Source: Lachnospiraceae bacterium
GTDB lineage: Bacteria; Bacillota; Clostridia; Lachnospirales; Lachnospiraceae
NCBI GenBank assembly: GCA_017427775.1
Contig: JAFRSD010000030.1
Location: forward strand, 1 to 55,496
DNA: 55,496 nucleotides
Direction of reading: 5' to 3'
The translations under genes were made by a program, and so were the position numbers. Positions 54,019 through 55,496 of the stretch are shown one piece after another (positions within the stretch are counted from its first letter, which is position 1; every line of letters starts with the position of its first letter). The notes below the pieces were generated by a model. It worked only from the letters and a program-made list of their open reading frames with translations, searched no databases and was not told where the DNA came from.

Positions 54019-55317
54019 ATGAACCAGGCGGAGCAGCAGGCAAAGGAAAGAAAGAAAAAGATGCGTTCCACCGCCGGGAAGATCCATCGGCTTTTCCTCG
54101 GAAAGCTGTTCCTGATCTTCCTGTTAATGGATTTGGTTCTCGGAGCAATCGGTTTCAGCGGACTGCTTTATATCGCCGAAACGGAAAGCCTCGGTTCCTT
54201 TTCGATGAAGGACACGGATGTGGACTTTGTCGGGGATTTTTGGAACGACGAGGTGTCCCTGCAGTTCACGAGAGGCGATGAAACCGCGATTTTTACGCCC
54301 TCGAGAGACGTTCTTTTCGTCGTGCGCGGGCTGAGTCTCGGATTATTGGGAACGGAAGGATTCCTGCTTCTGTGGGCATTCCTCTTCTACCGTTTCCCGA
54401 TCAGAAGAAAGCTTCGTCCGCTCCGGGAAATGGCCGAATCCGCGCAGATGCTCACCGGCCTTGACTGGGAGCAGGAGAAGATGGCCAACCTGACCTACGC
54501 GATCAGCCATATCGACGCGGGTTCGGGCGCACCGAGACTGGAAACGCATGACAGCGAACTTCGCGGGATTGAAAATGCCATGAACGACCTTCTTGACAGG
54601 ATGCGGGAATCGTACCGCGAGCAGACGCGTTTTGTAAGCGATGCTTCCCACGAGCTTCGTACCCCGATCGCGGTTATCAAGGGTTATGCGGATATGCTTG
54701 ACCGCTGGGGTAAGGAAGACGAGCAGGTACTGACGGAAGGAATCACCGCGATCAAAGCCGAATCCGACCGCATGAACACGCTTGTGGAACAGCTTCTGTT
54801 CCTTGCGCGCGGCGATTCCGGACGGCAGCATCTTACGATGGAGGAGATCAGCCTCTCGAATATCATGCAGGAAGTGTATGACGAGTCGGTCATGATCGAC
54901 ACCAAGCATAAATACGAGCTTCAGCGGGAGCCGGGGGACATTGTATGTATCGGCGACTACGGAATGCTTAAGCAGGCGGTCCGCATCTTTGTGGATAACG
55001 CCGCGAAATACACTACCGAAGGAGATACGATCAGCCTTCGTGTAGGCATCAACCGTGCGCGGCTCTGCCCGTACGTATCCGTTCAGGATAACGGTATCGG
55101 CATGAGCAGCGAGGACGTAAAACATATTTTTGAGCGGTTCTACCGCTCCGATGTGGCGAGAAACAGCAAGACCGGCGGAACCGGTCTGGGGCTTTCGATC
55201 GCCAAATGGATCATCGACCGCCATCGCGGAACAATCGAAGTAATCACAAGAGAAGAAATCGGTACAAGATTTACCGTGTACCTTCAGCCTGCGACCACGG
55301 AAGCCGCGAAGGCGTGA
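54019..55317 (+). CDS. Sensor histidine kinase with HAMP domain
   Basis: 432 residues. Membrane helices at about 29-52 and 106-124 bracket a short outer domain of about 50 residues. A HAMP region leads to the H-box with H211 (DASHELRTPIAVIKGY), N-box (QAVRIFVDNAAKYT) and G-boxes (VQDNGIGMSSED and GGTGLGLSIAK). It partners the preceding regulator. An IS element lies just downstream. Confidence 0.93.
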   Translation: MNQAEQQAKERKKKMRSTAGKIHRLFLGKLFLIFLLMDLVLGAIGFSGLLYIAETESLGSFSMKDTDVDFVGDFWNDEVSLQFTRGDETAIFTPSRDVLFVVRGLSLGLLGTEGFLLLWAFLFYRFPIRRKLRPLREMAESAQMLTGLDWEQEKMANLTYAISHIDAGSGAPRLETHDSELRGIENAMNDLLDRMRESYREQTRFVSDASHELRTPIAVIKGYADMLDRWGKEDEQVLTEGITAIKAESDRMNTLVEQLLFLARGDSGRQHLTMEEISLSNIMQEVYDESVMIDTKHKYELQREPGDIVCIGDYGMLKQAVRIFVDNAAKYTTEGDTISLRVGINRARLCPYVSVQDNGIGMSSEDVKHIFERFYRSDVARNSKTGGTGLGLSIAKWIIDRHRGTIEVITREEIGTRFTVYLQPATTEAAKA

Positions 55318-55360
55318 AGAAGGGGGAGCTCAGATAAGAATAAGCCCGGCAGCGATGATA

Positions 55361-55496
55361 TGTACCCAGAATCCTGGACACTTTATCTATGATCAACCGA
55401 AACACATGGATGCTTCCCTGTATCTTGCAGGGGGCATCCATTTTGTTTTCGCCTGAATCCGCTCGTTGTTGTAGTAATCTATGTATTCTTTCAGGG
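55361..55496 (-). mobile_element. IS3-family insertion sequence (right end, partial)
   Basis: The coding sequence for the C-terminus of a transposase lies on the minus strand and runs off the window. TGTACCC at 55361 and GGACACTTT just inside it look like the terminal inverted repeat of an IS3/IS150-group element. The other end is outside the window, so target duplication and completeness cannot be judged. Confidence 0.75.
55393..55496 (-). CDS. IS3-family transposase, C-terminal fragment (truncated by window edge)
   Basis: The minus strand encodes about 34 residues up to the stop at 55393-55395, including EYIDYYNNERIQAKTKWMP and REASM, the conserved end of the DDE transposase OrfB of the IS3/IS150 group. 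The rest lies outside the window, so whether the element is intact is unknown. Confidence 0.85.
   Translation of the reverse strand, partial: LKEYIDYYNNERIQAKTKWMPPARYREASMCFG

Overview
This window spans the chromosomal replication origin of a low-to-mid-GC Gram-positive anaerobe, most likely a member of the Lachnospiraceae or a close relative in Clostridia. The reasons are the gene order around oriC, the presence of DUF3881 and DUF4446 genes, a SCIFF (ranthipeptide) precursor with its maturase, DegV, and strong sigma-A type promoters. Genes left of about 10.2 kb read leftward and most genes to the right read rightward, so the origin lies between dnaA and rpmH.

Layout, left to right. Bases 1-400 hold a leftward rRNA-type promoter and leader (the rRNA genes would lie beyond the edge) and a tRNA-Ser(GCU). 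Next come a HAD phosphatase and the leftward block gyrA, gyrB, recF, rlbA(yaaA), dnaN, dnaA. After oriC follow rpmH, rnpA, yidD, yidC, khpB(jag), mnmE, mnmG, rsmG, a parS site fused to a terminator, parA, parB (with a second parS inside it), a DUF4446 gene, a DUF3881 gene and tRNA-Arg(CCU). From 22 to 26 kb is a zinc-type ABC importer flanked by a small Cys/His membrane protein and a lipoprotein. DegV and an XRE regulator follow.

The standout is at 27.6-35.8 kb: a tightly coupled operon encoding every step from DAHP to chorismate plus the phenylalanine and tyrosine branches (aroF, tyrA, aroB, aroA, aroC, pheA, an aroE-aroK fusion, aroQ). In front of it is an unannotated 28-codon leader peptide with nine consecutive aromatic codons, followed by mutually exclusive antiterminator and terminator helices. 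This is a complete ribosome-mediated attenuator, in a group of bacteria where T-box control would be the usual expectation.

The rest is accessory: a flippase-like membrane protein, a CE15-type esterase, a Cys-rich DUF3795-like protein, an ABC exporter with an adjacent two-component system, a phosphodiester glycosidase with an overlapping membrane gene, a PNPOx-like protein, a GH43 glycosidase, a tandem Nudix protein, the SCIFF peptide and its radical SAM maturase, a PLP decarboxylase, and a DUF4342-response regulator-kinase operon preceded by a perfect 11-bp tandem repeat. An IS3-family element begins at the right edge. No CRISPR array, prophage or plasmid module was seen. All functions are inferred from motifs and context read by eye; no database search was run.
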